Below are positions 11,164-22,905 of a DNA stretch of 64,000 bases, in pieces. Position 1 is the stretch's first letter; the number at the start of each line of letters is the position of its first letter. Under the pieces are notes generated by a model. That model was not told the origin of the DNA. It saw nothing but the letters and a program-made list of their open reading frames with translations, and ran no database searches. This stretch comes from Cutaneotrichosporon cavernicola (Eukaryota; Basidiomycota; Tremellomycetes; Trichosporonales; Trichosporonaceae), in assembly GCF_030864355.1 (NCBI RefSeq), contig NC_083397.1:1984001-2048000 (forward strand), given 5' to 3'. Position numbers and translations under genes: made by a program.

Positions 11164-14100
11164 CTAGATGAATACCGCTGCGGAGAATATGAGTGGATAA
11201 TGGTCACTTCGGCCCTCGAGGCGCCGCATCTCAGCGTCTTCAAGTGTGCCGTAATGGAGAACCTGTACCTCGCCCACGAGGTGGCGCCTGGGAACCTCAA
11301 CCACAGCTTCCTCGACTTCGGCCTCGCTCCCGTGGAACAGGCTTATACGCGAGTGGAAGCGCCCTGGAAGACCGCGGAAGAAGCGCGTCAGAGCGTTGAG
11401 GCCGCCGTATGGCGCGTCGACAAGGCCCAGTCCCAGTCCGCCGTCCGAGCCACGATGTGGACGGTTTCCTGGGTCGCCGACTTGGCCGGAGCTGCGCACC
11501 GTCTTGAGAGAGTGAAGTTGTGGCGAGCTGCCATTGCGCAGATGGCTCACGTCATCGCTGCGCCGTCTCGTGGGCGAGGTCGAGGATCCGATCGACCCAA
11601 TGGAGGACATGCTCAATCGGCGTGCGATGCTCTGGTGCCTTGATGTTGTGCTATCTGTTGCACTCGAAGCGCGCCGGCCTTGGGACACGCGCTGTGCGAG
11701 TGGCGAGGGTCCGAGGCCGATGCTGTTCCGGGGAGGGGGCGCAGGTATAGCAGGTGCTTCGGCAGTAGTAGGCAGGTCGCGACGCCAAGTTTGGGGCTGC
11801 AGTGGCGGGGAATCTTCGAATGTGACACTGAGTCCACGGTTCCGCTTTAACGGAAGCGAGCGGATGTCCGCGGGGTGCGGGGACACCCCAATTATACCGT
11901 TCACCTGCTCTGACGAGTCAGAGGTTGGTGCCTCCTCGTCCACCGGCGTGGGCGGGTCAGACTCAAACACCTCCTCGTGTTGCGAAATGGGGGTGTTCTG
12001 CTCGCGCCGAATAACCTGGTAAGGCGGTACGGACTTGGTTGGAGTAGAGTTGTCCCGAGCGATACGTTGATCGGGGGGAATAGTATGGTCGTCAGGGATG
12101 GACGCCACCAGGCCGTACGGCACAGATGTGGAGCTCGTCAAGCGGGGGAACAACGTGCGGGGCGTATCCATATCGCCATAAAAGCTCGAGCGTCTGCGCA
12201 TGCGACCCGACAAGGTTGAGAAGACGTTCGAGAGGCGCATGAGCGGCCCGTTCGATGCGACGCTGTCGTCGTCGTCAATGTGGGTGGCGGGATCGTCGAC
12301 CGGGTCGGGGATCACGTGCGTCTTCCAGAGCACACGGTCACACCAGCTTGGGATGCGACCCTTCTTACTCGTGTCGTACACGCCTGTGCGCGTGTCGACC
12401 GTGTCCACCTCCTCCTCGTCCACATCCTCGCTCAGGTCGCGCCCCGAGAAACTGCGGATGAGGCCGCGCGGACGACGGGGAGGTGACGCCAGCCTGCGCC
12501 CGCCCACACTGTATGCCGACTGTGGCGAGGACGCTCTATAGACCGGCTCACCGTCAGGAAGGACGATGCCTGGTGGTGTTGGCGCCAGATCCGATTCCAT
12601 GCTCGCTCTAGGCATGCGGGGCGAGGAGGTCCCAGCGCCGGGGGCCGGGGGCTGGTCATCGCTCATGACGGACAACCGGGATTCGGAAACACCACGGGAG
12701 CGGACTGACGAGACGGACGAACGCCGCGAGTCGTCAAGTGGGATCGTGAGTTCAACAGGTGGTACGGCAGGCTTGCGTCCGAGTCGCATAATGTTGATAA
12801 GCTTCTGCGTCTTAGCTTTGAGAGTGGTCCCACTGCGCTTCGTCGCCCCAACGCTCGTGCCGAGAATCTCCGTCGCCGACCGCGAGGTTCCTCTCGACCA
12901 TGCACCCGACGCGCGTTGTGTATCTTCGGAAGTCGGTGTCATTGACGTCATCTCCCGTAAACTCGGAGACGGCCCGCCAGTGCTCCCCGATACGCGGTCA
13001 GATCGCTGAGATCCATACGTCGCCGTCGACTTGCGCGACGCACCCCCCGGCGTCGGTTCACGAGATCGATCGAGTAAGGAAGCATGGCTGTGGTCGGCGC
13101 TGTTGCTCGCGAGCGACAGTTCATCCGGCAACCGCACTTCCATGAAAGGTGGCGTCTCCGGCACTGGGCTCATGACGGGTTGTCCATGGAGGATTGTGTG
13201 TGTGATCTCGGGGCTCTCAGGACCCGACGAGCTCTCCTCGACCACATCGATTTCCGGGACACCGTCCAATCTTGGGCTGGAAGGGCGGTCTATCGACGGC
13301 CGCATCGACTGATCGGAAGAACGGCGAGAGCGGCGGATCGATCTGCGCTTGTCCCTCTTCGTCGAGCCCGCCGACTTCCATATGTCGTACTTGAAGGTTG
13401 GCATAAATGTGATCTCGGCCTCCTCAAATCCAGGCAGTGGATTCTTCTTCGGATCGTTCATGATCATCTTCAGCTGGTCCCACTCCTGGGCTACGGTGAT
13501 ATACCGACCTTCCTTGAGTAGCCATTTGGAGTGTAAGTGGCTGATGTCGACGCGGAAGTTTACTGATGTTAACTAGATGGCAGGCCGTATGAGCTCACAG
13601 TCTCCGCACCAAAACGTCGTGTCGAACCGATCCGTGATATCTGGCATAGCAGCGCGGGGATCGTCCTGGGGGAGGAAGCAGTTAGGCCTGAGCTCCAACT
13701 TGATCTTGTCGATGTTGGCAATGCGGTCATCGTTGCACTCCGTATGGGCTGCGAGGTGGGCGTTGACAAACAGCAGCCGGTGACCCTTGAGGTTGAGGCT
13801 GATACCGCTGCACGTCAGCTTGGATGAGCGGTCGACTAGGAGCTCACATTCCGCCCTTATTCCCGATGCGACCTCCCGCAAGGCCCGTTCTCACAAAGTC
13901 CTTGTCCACGCCCTCGACCAGGTGCTCGCAGCCCTTGTACACGAACACGTGTACGTATAGGCCCATCAGACGCTCCTTAATGAGCTGGACATATGGTCCG
14001 GTGCCAGGTTGACGACAAAACCGTTTGACGGGCGACTCGTCCATGATGGGGGAATCGAACACGGCCGGCGACCGGCCCATCTCGCGAACGACGGGAGATC

Positions 14101-16048
14101 GGCCAAACTGACGATCTTCCTGTGACGCAAGCAAGGAGCTGGCGACAGTATCGAGTGACTGGATGGAGTGGCTAGACAGGGGCCTGCCGAACGGTACTGA
14201 GGGAACGCCGAGATTGCCGTTTGTTACTGGAGCCGGGATCTTTACGCTTTGCTCCACGCTCATAGGTCTATTTATTGACCTCATTGACGACGATCGCTTG
14301 TGCGACGTGGACCACGCGCGGTGATGCGACGGCGCCGGCTGACCCGTGCCAGACGGTGAGAGAGAGTCGCCGTTGATGCGATGTGAGCTGATGTCTGATC
14401 CGTTCATATGTGTTGAGGCGACAGACGAAAGATCGCGGCACAGGTTAGGAGGCCCGGCGCAGAACCACTCTTACACATTAGCACTTCTCTCCGGCAGTGA
14501 CTCACCTTCGAGCATGTGGCTCCACCCCTTGCGGGCTATCGCCCCTGCGAGATCGGTCATGGGACTCCCTAGACCAATGTCGAACGCGGTAAGGCTGCGT
14601 GCGCTGCCTAACGTTTCTTTGGAGTCGGCTTTCCGCTTGTACTGCGGGTCGATCTTCAGTTTCTCACGCGAGGGCTTCTCTTTTGCGGGAGTGATGGGTG
14701 TGGGGAGAGCAAGTGACGGAGATTGCTCGCCATTGTAATCCTTAACGCCCTGGATGGGCTTCGGATCTGCTGGCTGGGACGCAGGGGAGACACTGTCACC
14801 ATTGGAGCTGATGATGGGAGTGTCGGTCTGGGCCCCGTCGGCGCTGCCTGGGCCGACGACGACATTGCTACGCTGAACAGCCGCAGGTGGTGAAACGACG
14901 AGAGGTACAACCTTCGGAAATGGCAAACCTGTGGCTCCGTTCGGGCTGGGGACAGTGGCCTGACTTGTAACGTCAGCATCCTCAGACGCAGCAGCGGCGT
15001 TGTCCTTGTCGAGGGGATAGGCATGGCCGTTCGTCTGCACTTCCTCCGAGGGTGACGAGTCGCTTTCCCACGAGCTCTCGGCAATCACAGCAGACCTTGA
15101 CTGCTGTGACTTCTCCGAGACGTCGTCTGCGAGGCTGGTGATGTTTAAACCCAGACCGGACAGCCTGGCGTCCTTCTCCTTCTCCTTCTCCCTCGTGTCT
15201 TTGTCCTTGCCAATGATGTCCTTGAGAGTTGCGGCGGATCCCTCGCGCTCTTTGTACTCCTTCCGGAGCTCCTTGATGGCGTGGAGCGCGTCCTTGTCCG
15301 TGGCGGACCGCTCTAGGAAGTCCTTTCGAATCTCGCGGATCGCCTTCATCGCGCCCTTCTCAGTCTCCTTCTCCTGCCGCCGCTTCTCCCCGTGCTCCTC
15401 CTTCTTGTCATCGCGTTCGCGGCGCGCAGCGTCCGACTTCTGCAAGCCCACGCCCTTCATGAGCGAGCCTCCGAGTCCGCGTGGCATGCCGGACGCGCTG
15501 GGACACTCTTGCGCGGCAAATACCACAATGTGGTAGGGGTGCACGTCCTCGAGGGGGAGTTCTGGGATCTCGTCGCCTCTTGGCAATAAGTCGTAGGCGC
15601 TCGGCGGTATTTCGCCGAGAAGCACCGACAGATCGCCCTTGGGCTGATATCAGCTGCGCCCCACACACCACAAGATACTCACAATCGAGTCGGCCATGTT
15701 CCACGTGATAATCTTGACTTTGATAGCGTCGCGGTCTTTGAACGGTTCGGGTTCCGGTTCGGTGACATCGGGTTCGAGCGCAAACGGCTGGCGCGGGGAA
15801 CCGGGGTCGCCGTCCGAAGAAAACATCGAGCTGATGCGGCGGCGGAGGATACCTCCCTGTTCTGATGGACTGGGGAGGAGCGAGGAAGGGCGTCTGCTTG
15901 GTGAACCTGGAGACCCCATCATGCTTGAGATGGAGCGGCGACGTACCCGTGGCGGGATGGCCATGGGCGCTGCAGATGCTGGCACTGGGTCGGGCCGCAG
16001 ACCCAGGCCCAGCGCCGACGGCTGTTGTGGGATGTGAGCGCCGCTCAT
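11164..16048 (-). CDS. Inositol polyphosphate 5-phosphatase with large catalytic-domain inserts
   Basis: A phosphoinositide/inositol-phosphate 5-phosphatase (IPPc, endonuclease/exonuclease/phosphatase fold) that removes the 5-phosphate from lipids such as PI(4,5)P2. Exons are 16048-15683, 15643-14506, 14469-13848, 13807-13599 and 13562-11164; introns are 36-40 nt and the spliced frame is exactly 1,577 residues. Catalytic motifs appear in order but far apart: KIITWNMADS (about 110-120), VVFAAQEC (about 165), GGRIGNKGGIGISL (about 700-715), FVNAHLAAH (about 720), RFDTTFWCGDLNFRVD (about 775), MPTFKYD (about 835), RIPSWCDRVLWK (about 1180) and SDHYPLIFSA at the C terminus. Between them lie inserts of roughly 330, 150, 340 and 370 residues, Ser/Pro/Arg-rich and probably disordered. 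All key residues look intact, so I call it active. No Sac1 domain is present. Start ATG 16048; a further upstream non-coding exon is possible. Confidence 0.92.
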
Positions 16049-16806
16049 GCCGGGGTGAGCGGACGCTCTGGGGGACGTGGGAAGAGATTGTGGCCAGGCT
16101 CAAGGGGCCATCGGTGGGACCACAGTCCACAGTTGAGGCGGGCGCAGTCGGAGAGATAAGAGGGTAGGTAGAGGTTGTCGTTTGGGAGATAGAGGACGTG
16201 GAAAGCAGGGAGAAGGTCGTTAGATGCGAACGATTGTCGAGCTTGAGGTACAGGCTGTTTCGGTGGTGCGCAGGGCACTCGTCCCGGCGGGAGGGTTTTG
16301 CCGATCCCAGCAGGCCAGTGGCGAGCGAGGCGGTTAAAACAACCGTGGGATCGAGAATCGAGGGAGTGGGAGTAAGTGAGGGGGTATAGAGAGATGAATG
16401 AAAGTGTGTGAGGGGAGATGTTGTAGATTATAGATGTTGTAGATGAATAGTGGGGTCTGGGGGATTGAGTCGTTGATAGTGGAGGTAAGAATGGAATGAG
16501 ATGGAGGGGCTCCCACATCCCCCACCTTTGGAATTCCACACTCCGGAAATGTCGCCGAGGTGGCAATCTAATAAGTACGCTAAGATGTTGGAGCTTTGAC
16601 TAGACAGGCACTCATAATCGTCTGTAACGGTTGATATGGTGACATGCTCTGACCTGCACGACCTGTGCAAACGACTGTCAAGGCTAATACCATCCCCCAC
16701 CAGGGCCATCAAATCATGTTCAGTATCGTAGCTTTACGAGTTTCCATTCCAGCCAAGGAAGGATGATGCAAGGATTCGAACCTCCACCACAATCACCCAC
16801 CTCACC
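16049..16806. promoter_or_regulatory. Divergent promoter region, phosphatase and PIG-Y-like gene
   Basis: 758 bp between two divergent starts. The phosphatase side (16100-16500) is purine-rich on the plus strand and may be 5' UTR of the minus-strand gene. No coding frame is supported. The ggattcgaacc string near 16771 resembles a tRNA T-loop on the minus strand but no cloverleaf folds around it. Confidence 0.4.
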
Positions 16807-17051
16807 ATGCTCACTTCGTCGCAGCTTTATGCCCGGGCGGCCACCTTCGCCGCTCTCTCCGTCGCGGCACTAGCTCTCGCCGTGTCGTATATCTACTGCC
16901 CCGTGAGTCTTTGGAGGGAGAAGGCTAATGGTAGAGCGGAAGTTTCTGCGGCGACTCTCACTACAAGTACCTCGTCCCGTTGCTGATTCCCGTAACGGCG
17001 TGGTTTGCGATTGCGAATTGGATCGGGTGGACATACTTCCGCTTCGCCTAG
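16807..17051 (+). CDS. PIGY: PIG-Y-like subunit of GPI-GlcNAc transferase (70 aa)
   Basis: A 70-residue, two-span membrane protein encoded by two exons (16807-16902 and 16935-17051) separated by a 32-nt intron with branch ggctaat five bases before the acceptor. The N-terminal span (FAALSVAALALAVSYIY) is followed by a short polar loop with Cys and Tyr (SGSFCGDSHYKYL), then LVPLLIPVTAWFAIANWIG and a basic-aromatic end (WTYFRFA). Size, two spans, the loop and the Trp-rich second span match PIG-Y, the small subunit that stabilises PIG-A in the first step of GPI-anchor synthesis on the ER membrane (human protein 71 residues). The first acceptor at 16934 must be used; the next ones shift the frame. 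No other evidence beyond resemblance. Confidence 0.7.
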
Positions 17052-17487
17052 CGCGGTAACGGATGTTCGGACTGAGGATGACAAGCGATCAAGCGACGCA
17101 CACCAAGACGGGGCAATGAGCGACACGGACTTCGTGATCGGCCCTTTTTCATTGACACTTGGACGTCTCGATGCCGAATGTATCGCACGGGTACACCAAT
17201 GGCTTTGGGCTTGGACTGCACGAGCCTAACTGCGGCTACCTCCGCGATTTGCTCCTCGACCGGCCCGAGCCGCTCAGGACGAGCTTTGGTGAGTGACGGC
17301 CTGGGTTCGGTTGACAAAGTACCGATCACGCTGACTGTTGTATAGCCTGGCTTGGGCACAGTTCCTCGCCACGCGTGCCGTGGCAAGAACATCTGAATGT
17401 GACTTCAAGCTGGCGCATCACGACACGGCACTGTCCACGTTCCAATACTACTAGCCTAAACAGATACATCTAAGCAACTAGTCTACT
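17052..17487. other. Possible spliced transcript downstream of PIG-Y-like gene
   Basis: A convincing intron signature lies at 17289-17345 on the plus strand (gtgagt donor, gctgac branch, tatag acceptor), which implies a spliced RNA here. Joining it leaves two alternative small frames, one from ATG 17171 (MPNVSHGYTNGFGLGL...) and one from about 17178, each about 55-85 codons, neither resembling a known protein. It could be a spliced 3' UTR of the PIG-Y gene, a small gene, or a non-coding RNA overlapping the eIF3d 3' end. Confidence 0.3.
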
Positions 17488-19152
17488 CTACTCGTCCTCC
17501 TCCGGCTGGTGGTGGTGCACAAGCTCCTCCTCCTCCTCCTCGTCAAAGGCGTGCTCGGGAACCGAGTAGAGGCGGAGCATTGGGTTGTTGGGGTCCTTGA
17601 CGAGGATGTACATGCCCTCGGGCTGCTTGAGGACCATGTCGACGAGGGTGCGGACAATGCCCCAACCGTTGTTGAGCGAGACGTTCATCTGGCGGGCAAA
17701 GTCGAGCGGCTTGGTGCTCTGGAGGCCGACAATGGTGTGACGCTGCGCGTCGCGCGGGTTGGCACGCGAGAGGTAGCCGAGCTTCATCAGCTCGGCGCCA
17801 GCGAGGTACGACTGGACGGCCCAGCGGGCGAGCTTGACGCTGTTGTTCTTCATCTCGTTGGCGACAATCGCACCCTTCTGCGTGTCGAGGTTCTTGCGCC
17901 AGTCCAGCGCCTTGTTGCCAGCGCCCTGCTGGCGAGGGTCGTACTCGTTGAGCGCCTTGACGGTGATGAGGTGGCTCCTCTTGCCGAGGTACGCGTCGAC
18001 CTCGGTACGGACAATGAGGTCGAGCTCCTCGTCCTCCTCGATCGAGAGGTCGAACTTGCGGTAGCGGTAGAGGGTCGAAGCAAGCGGCTCGCTCTCGATC
18101 GCTGTGTCGTAGAACGGGTTGGGAGCAGGGGTGTACGGCTTGCTCTTGGGGTCAATGATTTGGGCAGTGAAGTTCTGGTTGATGTAGGTGGCCTCGAGCG
18201 AGAGCGAGGCGGCACCGTTAAGGTCGTCCGAGTCGGCGGGGGGGTCCATGGCGTTCTCATTGACGCTGATGACGTCGAACGGCGCACCGCCGCGCTTGTC
18301 AAGGAAGACCTGGTCACCACGGCGCTCGATGACAATGTCCCATGAGTTGACCGAGCGCGGGGCACACATGAGCACGGAGAGGATCGAGTCGGTCGCGAAC
18401 ACGGTCGCAGCCTTCTGGTCGGCGAGCTTCTTGATAATGGGGTCCTCGGTTGTCGTCTCGTTGTAGCGCACGCGCTCCTGGATCTCGAGGTTCTTAAGGT
18501 TGCGAGTGTTGATGCGGTCAAACGCCTTGTCGTAGCCCTGCAGCGTACCGGCGCTCTCGAGGGTCTTGGGCTCGTCAACACCCATGCTCAGCTTGTTGAG
18601 CCGAGAGAACTCGAGCTCCTCCAGCACCTGCCACTCGGGCCCGATCGCCACCGACGAGTCACGCGTCCGCTGCGGCTTGTCGTAGCCGCCGTACCCGCCG
18701 CGGCCACCACCACGCCCACGCCAGCCGTAGCCGCCACGCTGGGGCGCGCCGATGGTACGACCACGCTGGGGGCCACGCTGTCCCGAAACCATGCCGCGCC
18801 CACCAGTCGGGCGCCCACGGAGACCGCCCGGGCGGCCACGCGCGGCCGCACGCGAGCTGTTGTCGACAAGCGAGAAGCTCTTCTCGTCCTCGTCGTGCAC
18901 GTAGCCGAAAGCGTTCGCGTCGCCCGCGCCGTAGGCTTCGCGACCCTGGCGACGACCTTGCTGCTGCTGGCGGCCGCGCTGGTTCGATGCGCCGGCGTCG
19001 GTCTCGGCGTGCCAGTCGGCGATGCGGGTGACCTTGTCAAACTTTGAGTACGCCGAGTAGCCCAGAGGGCCCATCTCCAGCGCACTGGAGCTGGGTCCCC
19101 AGGAACCGTCCGCGTTGTCGTGAATGGTGGGCAACACAAAGTCGAGCGCCAT
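17488..19152 (-). CDS. EIF3D: Translation initiation factor 3 subunit D (eIF3d)
   Basis: Single-exon gene of 554 residues for eIF3d (Moe1 in fission yeast), a subunit of the eIF3 complex that binds the 40S ribosome at the mRNA exit and contacts certain mRNA caps. The N terminus has the family pattern of an IP-x-NDGSWGP-like element (LPTIHDNADGSWGPSS), followed by an RGG-rich linker (residues ~105-165, RGRPGGLRGRPTGGRG) and the conserved core beginning SSVAIGPEWQVLEE; WDIVIER, FDVISVNENAMDPP and the later WAVQSYLAGA and GWGIVRTLVDMVLKQPEG blocks are typical. The C terminus is acidic. Length is normal. The start is ATG 19152, 247 bp from the divergent UTP17 start, so the two ribosome-related genes share a promoter region. 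Confidence 0.95.
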   Translation of the reverse strand: MALDFVLPTIHDNADGSWGPSSSALEMGPLGYSAYSKFDKVTRIADWHAETDAGASNQRGRQQQQGRRQGREAYGAGDANAFGYVHDEDEKSFSLVDNSSRAAARGRPGGLRGRPTGGRGMVSGQRGPQRGRTIGAPQRGGYGWRGRGGGRGGYGGYDKPQRTRDSSVAIGPEWQVLEELEFSRLNKLSMGVDEPKTLESAGTLQGYDKAFDRINTRNLKNLEIQERVRYNETTTEDPIIKKLADQKAATVFATDSILSVLMCAPRSVNSWDIVIERRGDQVFLDKRGGAPFDVISVNENAMDPPADSDDLNGAASLSLEATYINQNFTAQIIDPKSKPYTPAPNPFYDTAIESEPLASTLYRYRKFDLSIEEDEELDLIVRTEVDAYLGKRSHLITVKALNEYDPRQQGAGNKALDWRKNLDTQKGAIVANEMKNNSVKLARWAVQSYLAGAELMKLGYLSRANPRDAQRHTIVGLQSTKPLDFARQMNVSLNNGWGIVRTLVDMVLKQPEGMYILVKDPNNPMLRLYSVPEHAFDEEEEEELVHHHQPEEDE

Positions 19153-19399
19153 TTTGGATGTTATTGATGAAGAGATGGAGTTTTCCGACGAGCTCGTTGT
19201 CCTCTACGCCATCCACCACCACTCTCTGTCAGAGCGCCAGGTGAGGAGAGGCAAATTGCAGAAAAGGATTGTCACGTGGTACAAACTATTTGATCCCCTC
19301 ACTTGAATTTTCTTGTGACTGACCGAATCTCTTGGATTGTTGAATTTTGCCCCCCAGCACCAACTCGAGGCCGTGCAGTCATCTTAAACACATAGCACA

Positions 19400-22300
19400 A
19401 TGGCCGAACCATTGATCGTTCCAACACAAAAGTCGGCGACAAGGAAGAGGCGAGAGGCAAAGGGCAAGGAACGAGAGCGTGCGCGCGAACAGGTCGCTGC
19501 GGCTTCGGGCTCGGCACCCGGCCCCTCCAAGCCAAAGCCAAAACCAGAGCCGACAGAGAGTTGGGACTGCATTCCCATCGCGCGCAGCGAGGTGTCATCT
19601 GTGCCCCCCGTGTGGTCCAAGGATGGACGGTGAGCCATTCACCGCTGGTGAGCTGACAGCAGGTTCTACTTCACCGCTGCCGGGACGTCGGTGTTCGTAC
19701 ACTCTTCGGCTGGGCCCGACTTTGAGAGGCTCTCGACATTGTCGTCAACCGACCCAAACGGGCATCGCAAGGCGATTAACGCGCTGCTTGTTCACCCCAC
19801 CAATGCTCTGCAGATCATCACCGCGTCTGACGACGGCACGGTCAAGGTCTGGGACTGGGTCGAGGGCCGGCTGGTGCGGACCATCGTTGCCGCCGAGAAG
19901 GGGCACGTCAAGCAAATCTGCCTCGGCGATCTCAATGGAGTATGGTGGATCTACGCCAACCTCAGTACCGTCAAGTCCAAGTCGGGCAAGCGGTCTAACA
20001 CTGACCGTGAGTTTCTCGGATCCGGCGAGCCAGTACTCTAGTTGACCTCAGCAACCAACCTGTCACACAAGGTTGTGCGGATCCCTCTCGCAGGTCAGGC
20101 CAAGGACGAGGATCCGGCGTCGCTCGTTCACCAGTTCGGCAAGCTGCGGGCACCTCCATCTGCCATCTTCCTGTCTCCTCGCTCCAACTACCTCGTAGCT
20201 CTCGCCGGCACCAAGGCTTACGTCTACCGTTTGCCCAAGGACGAGGGGCTTGACGGAGTGTGGAAGCCCAAATGCGTCAAGTTTGTTAGCGACGAGATCT
20301 TCACGTGCGGCGCGTTCGCACCGGACCGGAGGTCAAGATCGGGTGCTGAGCAGGAGGAGTGGTTCGCGACTGGCGACGCCAAGGGTGTGATTCGACTGTG
20401 GCATGGCATCGGTGCAGCGTTCCGGCAGCTCGACGCGGGTGCTGGTCAGGCTCAGCAGAACGACAACGAGAAGCGCCTACCGACCACGTCGCTGCACTGG
20501 CATGCACACGCGGTTGCAGCGATTGCTTTCACCAGCGCAGGCGCGCAGATCCTCTCGGTCGGTGAGGAGAGTGTGCTCGTACAGTGGCACCTTGCTTCCG
20601 GAAAGCGCGAGTACATCCCGCGACTTGGTGGGCGGCCGATCCTGAGCGTGGCTGTGCGGCCTGGTGCTCGCGGCGTCGAGGAGGAGTTCTGGATGGGATT
20701 CGCAGACGGAGCCATGATGCGCGTTGGCGCGGCCAGCGGTGCCGTCTCTGCTGTTGGGGCAAGCGTACGTCTGGACCCTCTGCGCCCGACATCGAAGCGG
20801 GCCTATCCCCTCGCTGTTCACCCTGCAAGCAAGGCTCTCGTGGTACCATCTTCTCACCCGTCAACGCTCCAGTTCATTGACCCCCTCGAGTCGCGCGTCC
20901 TCTTCGACCTCGAGGTCGCACCGTCGAACCGCGTGTCCCGGCGCGACGAGAAGCAGCTCGAGCCCGTGGCTGTGGAGATGGTCGCATTTAGTGCTGTGCT
21001 TGACGGGCGTTCCGAGTGGATGGCGACTGTCGAGGGCCGACCAGCCGACGAGGCCGAAGGTGGTGGTCTCGTCAAGACGCTCAAGTTCTGGCGCTGGAAC
21101 GGCGACCGCTACGTTATCAGCACCCAGTACCCGCGCCCACATGGAACCGAGGACCTCACGGCGCTTGCATTCGGCGCGACCGGCTCCGAGCCGTTCGCCA
21201 TCACAACTGCGGTGGGCGGCACCGTCAAGCTCTGGCACGTGCGCCAGGCCAAGAAGAGCGAGCAGGGTGAGTCCATATCAGTCAGGGCCCCGACGATGAC
21301 AAACAACAACACATTACTAAATTTCCGCATAACTCATGGGGAACACATGTTCTGCAATCCTGAGGGGCCCTTTTTGTTTGTTGATCTCGCTGACAGACAG
21401 GCAAGGCGTCGTCGAAGAAGCCGGTCGTTGCTGAACGTGAGTACTACGAGGGGGGCTTCCATGATGAGTACAACCAATTTCAAGCTCAACAGTCCTAAAC
21501 TAGTTGCGGATACCCTACTTCTACTTCTGATCTGCCCCCTCAGCTTTCTGGTTTGAACATGAAGCTGACTGCAGTGTACTGGTCGCTCCGTTCGACGTTT
21601 GGCTACCGCTCTCTACCTGTCCACGCAGCCGGGTTCTCGCCGGACGGCTCGCTCGTTGTGCTCGTCCATGGTCAGGTCATCACGCTCTGGGACGCCGCGA
21701 CGAACGTCTTCGTCCGCGCTCTCGAGGCCCCCCTCGATGCCCGCAAGCTCGCTTTCGCCGGCCCTGAGGGGCGGTATATCGTCGCAGCGGCTAGCACAGG
21801 CGTGGCGGTGTGGGACGTTCTTTCCTGCGAGCTGGTGGCCACTCTGCCAACACAGGCGGCGGACATGCTCGTTGGACTGCACTCTGGCATCCTCGCGGCT
21901 CGTGCGGTACCTCCTAAGGGCGCCGGCCAGGCGAAGACGGAGGTGACGATCATGGCTCCCAACGGATCGGGAGCGCGGACCATCACCCTCGCAGTCCTCA
22001 TCTCGGCCTTGGCAGACCTTCCCTCCACGGCTGTGCATCTTGTCGGTATCGCGCAATCAGGCGAGATCTACCGCTTCGGAGAGCTCCAAAAGGCCTCTGC
22101 GCCGACCAAGCGGACGATCACAGCGGACGCGCCCAGACGCGCCACGAGTATCTGGCAGGAGATGTTTGGCCGTGGCGCGTTCCTCGACGAACTCGCACCG
22201 CCGCCCGAGAAGGAGGAGGGGGCCGTTACTGCACTGCAGCGCGCAGCGGCTGGCCGTCCCGAGGCCGTGTTCGAGGGCGCGAGCCACACCCTTCCGCCCA

Positions 22301-22689
22301 TGGGGATGCTGTTCGACGCGTTCATGGACGAGCTCCTTGCCCCGCGGGCCGAGGAGGCGGTGGAGGGAATGGAGGTGGACGAGGAGGAGGCCATCACCCT
22401 TGAAACGAGCGTGGCACCGGACGCCGTGCGGAGTGTCACGGACCGCGAGGTGGAGGAACTGGAGGTCTCCTTCTGCCAGTTGAAGATGGGGGCAAAGCCC
22501 AAGCCCAAGCCCCTGCCCAAGGTCGGGAAGAAGCCCAACGGTCTGCCGAACGGGAACGCGCACCGTGCAGTATCCACGCCAGTCAACAAGGCGAAGAGCA
22601 AGAGCATGCCGACGACACCGGACACGCCCGAGCTGGTCGACGGCAAGCGGAGCAAGAAGCGCAAGGCACCCCGCCATAGCGAGCTGTAG
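19400..22689 (+). CDS. UTP17: U3 snoRNP / t-UTP WD-repeat protein (Utp17/Nan1, WDR75)
   Basis: A nucleolar WD-repeat protein of the t-UTP sub-complex, needed for pre-18S rRNA transcription and processing. Introns are 19630-19662 (33 nt), 20007-20051, 21267-21400 and 21437-21574. The N terminus is very basic (KSATRKRREAKGKERERAR), then come beta-propeller blades: GHRKAINALLVHPTN with IITASDDGTVKVWDW near residues 110-150, WHAHAVAAIAFTSAG, and a later EDLTALAFGATG...GGTVKLWHVRQA. A second propeller begins after intron 4 with YWSLRSTFGYRSLPVHAAGF and FSPDGSLVVLVHGQVITLWD. The C-terminal tail is basic and Pro/Lys-rich (KPKPKPLPKVGKKPNG), suiting nuclear localisation. Two propellers joined by a short linker is the WDR75/Nan1 architecture. 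Other WD proteins are possible but less likely. Confidence 0.82.
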
Positions 22690-22905
22690 AGGACATGTAG
22701 CATTTCATACCATTTCTGTCATGAATCCGCATCTGCATAGCGCGGTTTTGGGCGTTCTTGTTGTTCGCTGCGTGGATGGATGGTGATGATGTTCTGGGAA
22801 TTTGGACAATGGCAAAGTGCCGGGCCGTGCCTGAACGAAATCATTCCGCTCGACGCGTCCATGTCCCCATCTCAATCAATACATCTTCACCTCTCTCACA
22901 CGATA

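Noticed and set aside
16690..16800. ggattcgaacc string near 16771 resembling a tRNA T-arm on the minus strand
   Set aside because: No matching acceptor, D or anticodon arm could be folded upstream on that strand, and the T-stem itself has a mismatch.
17509..18345. 278-codon plus-strand frame opposite eIF3d
   Set aside because: Antisense shadow; eIF3d motifs on the minus strand are unambiguous.
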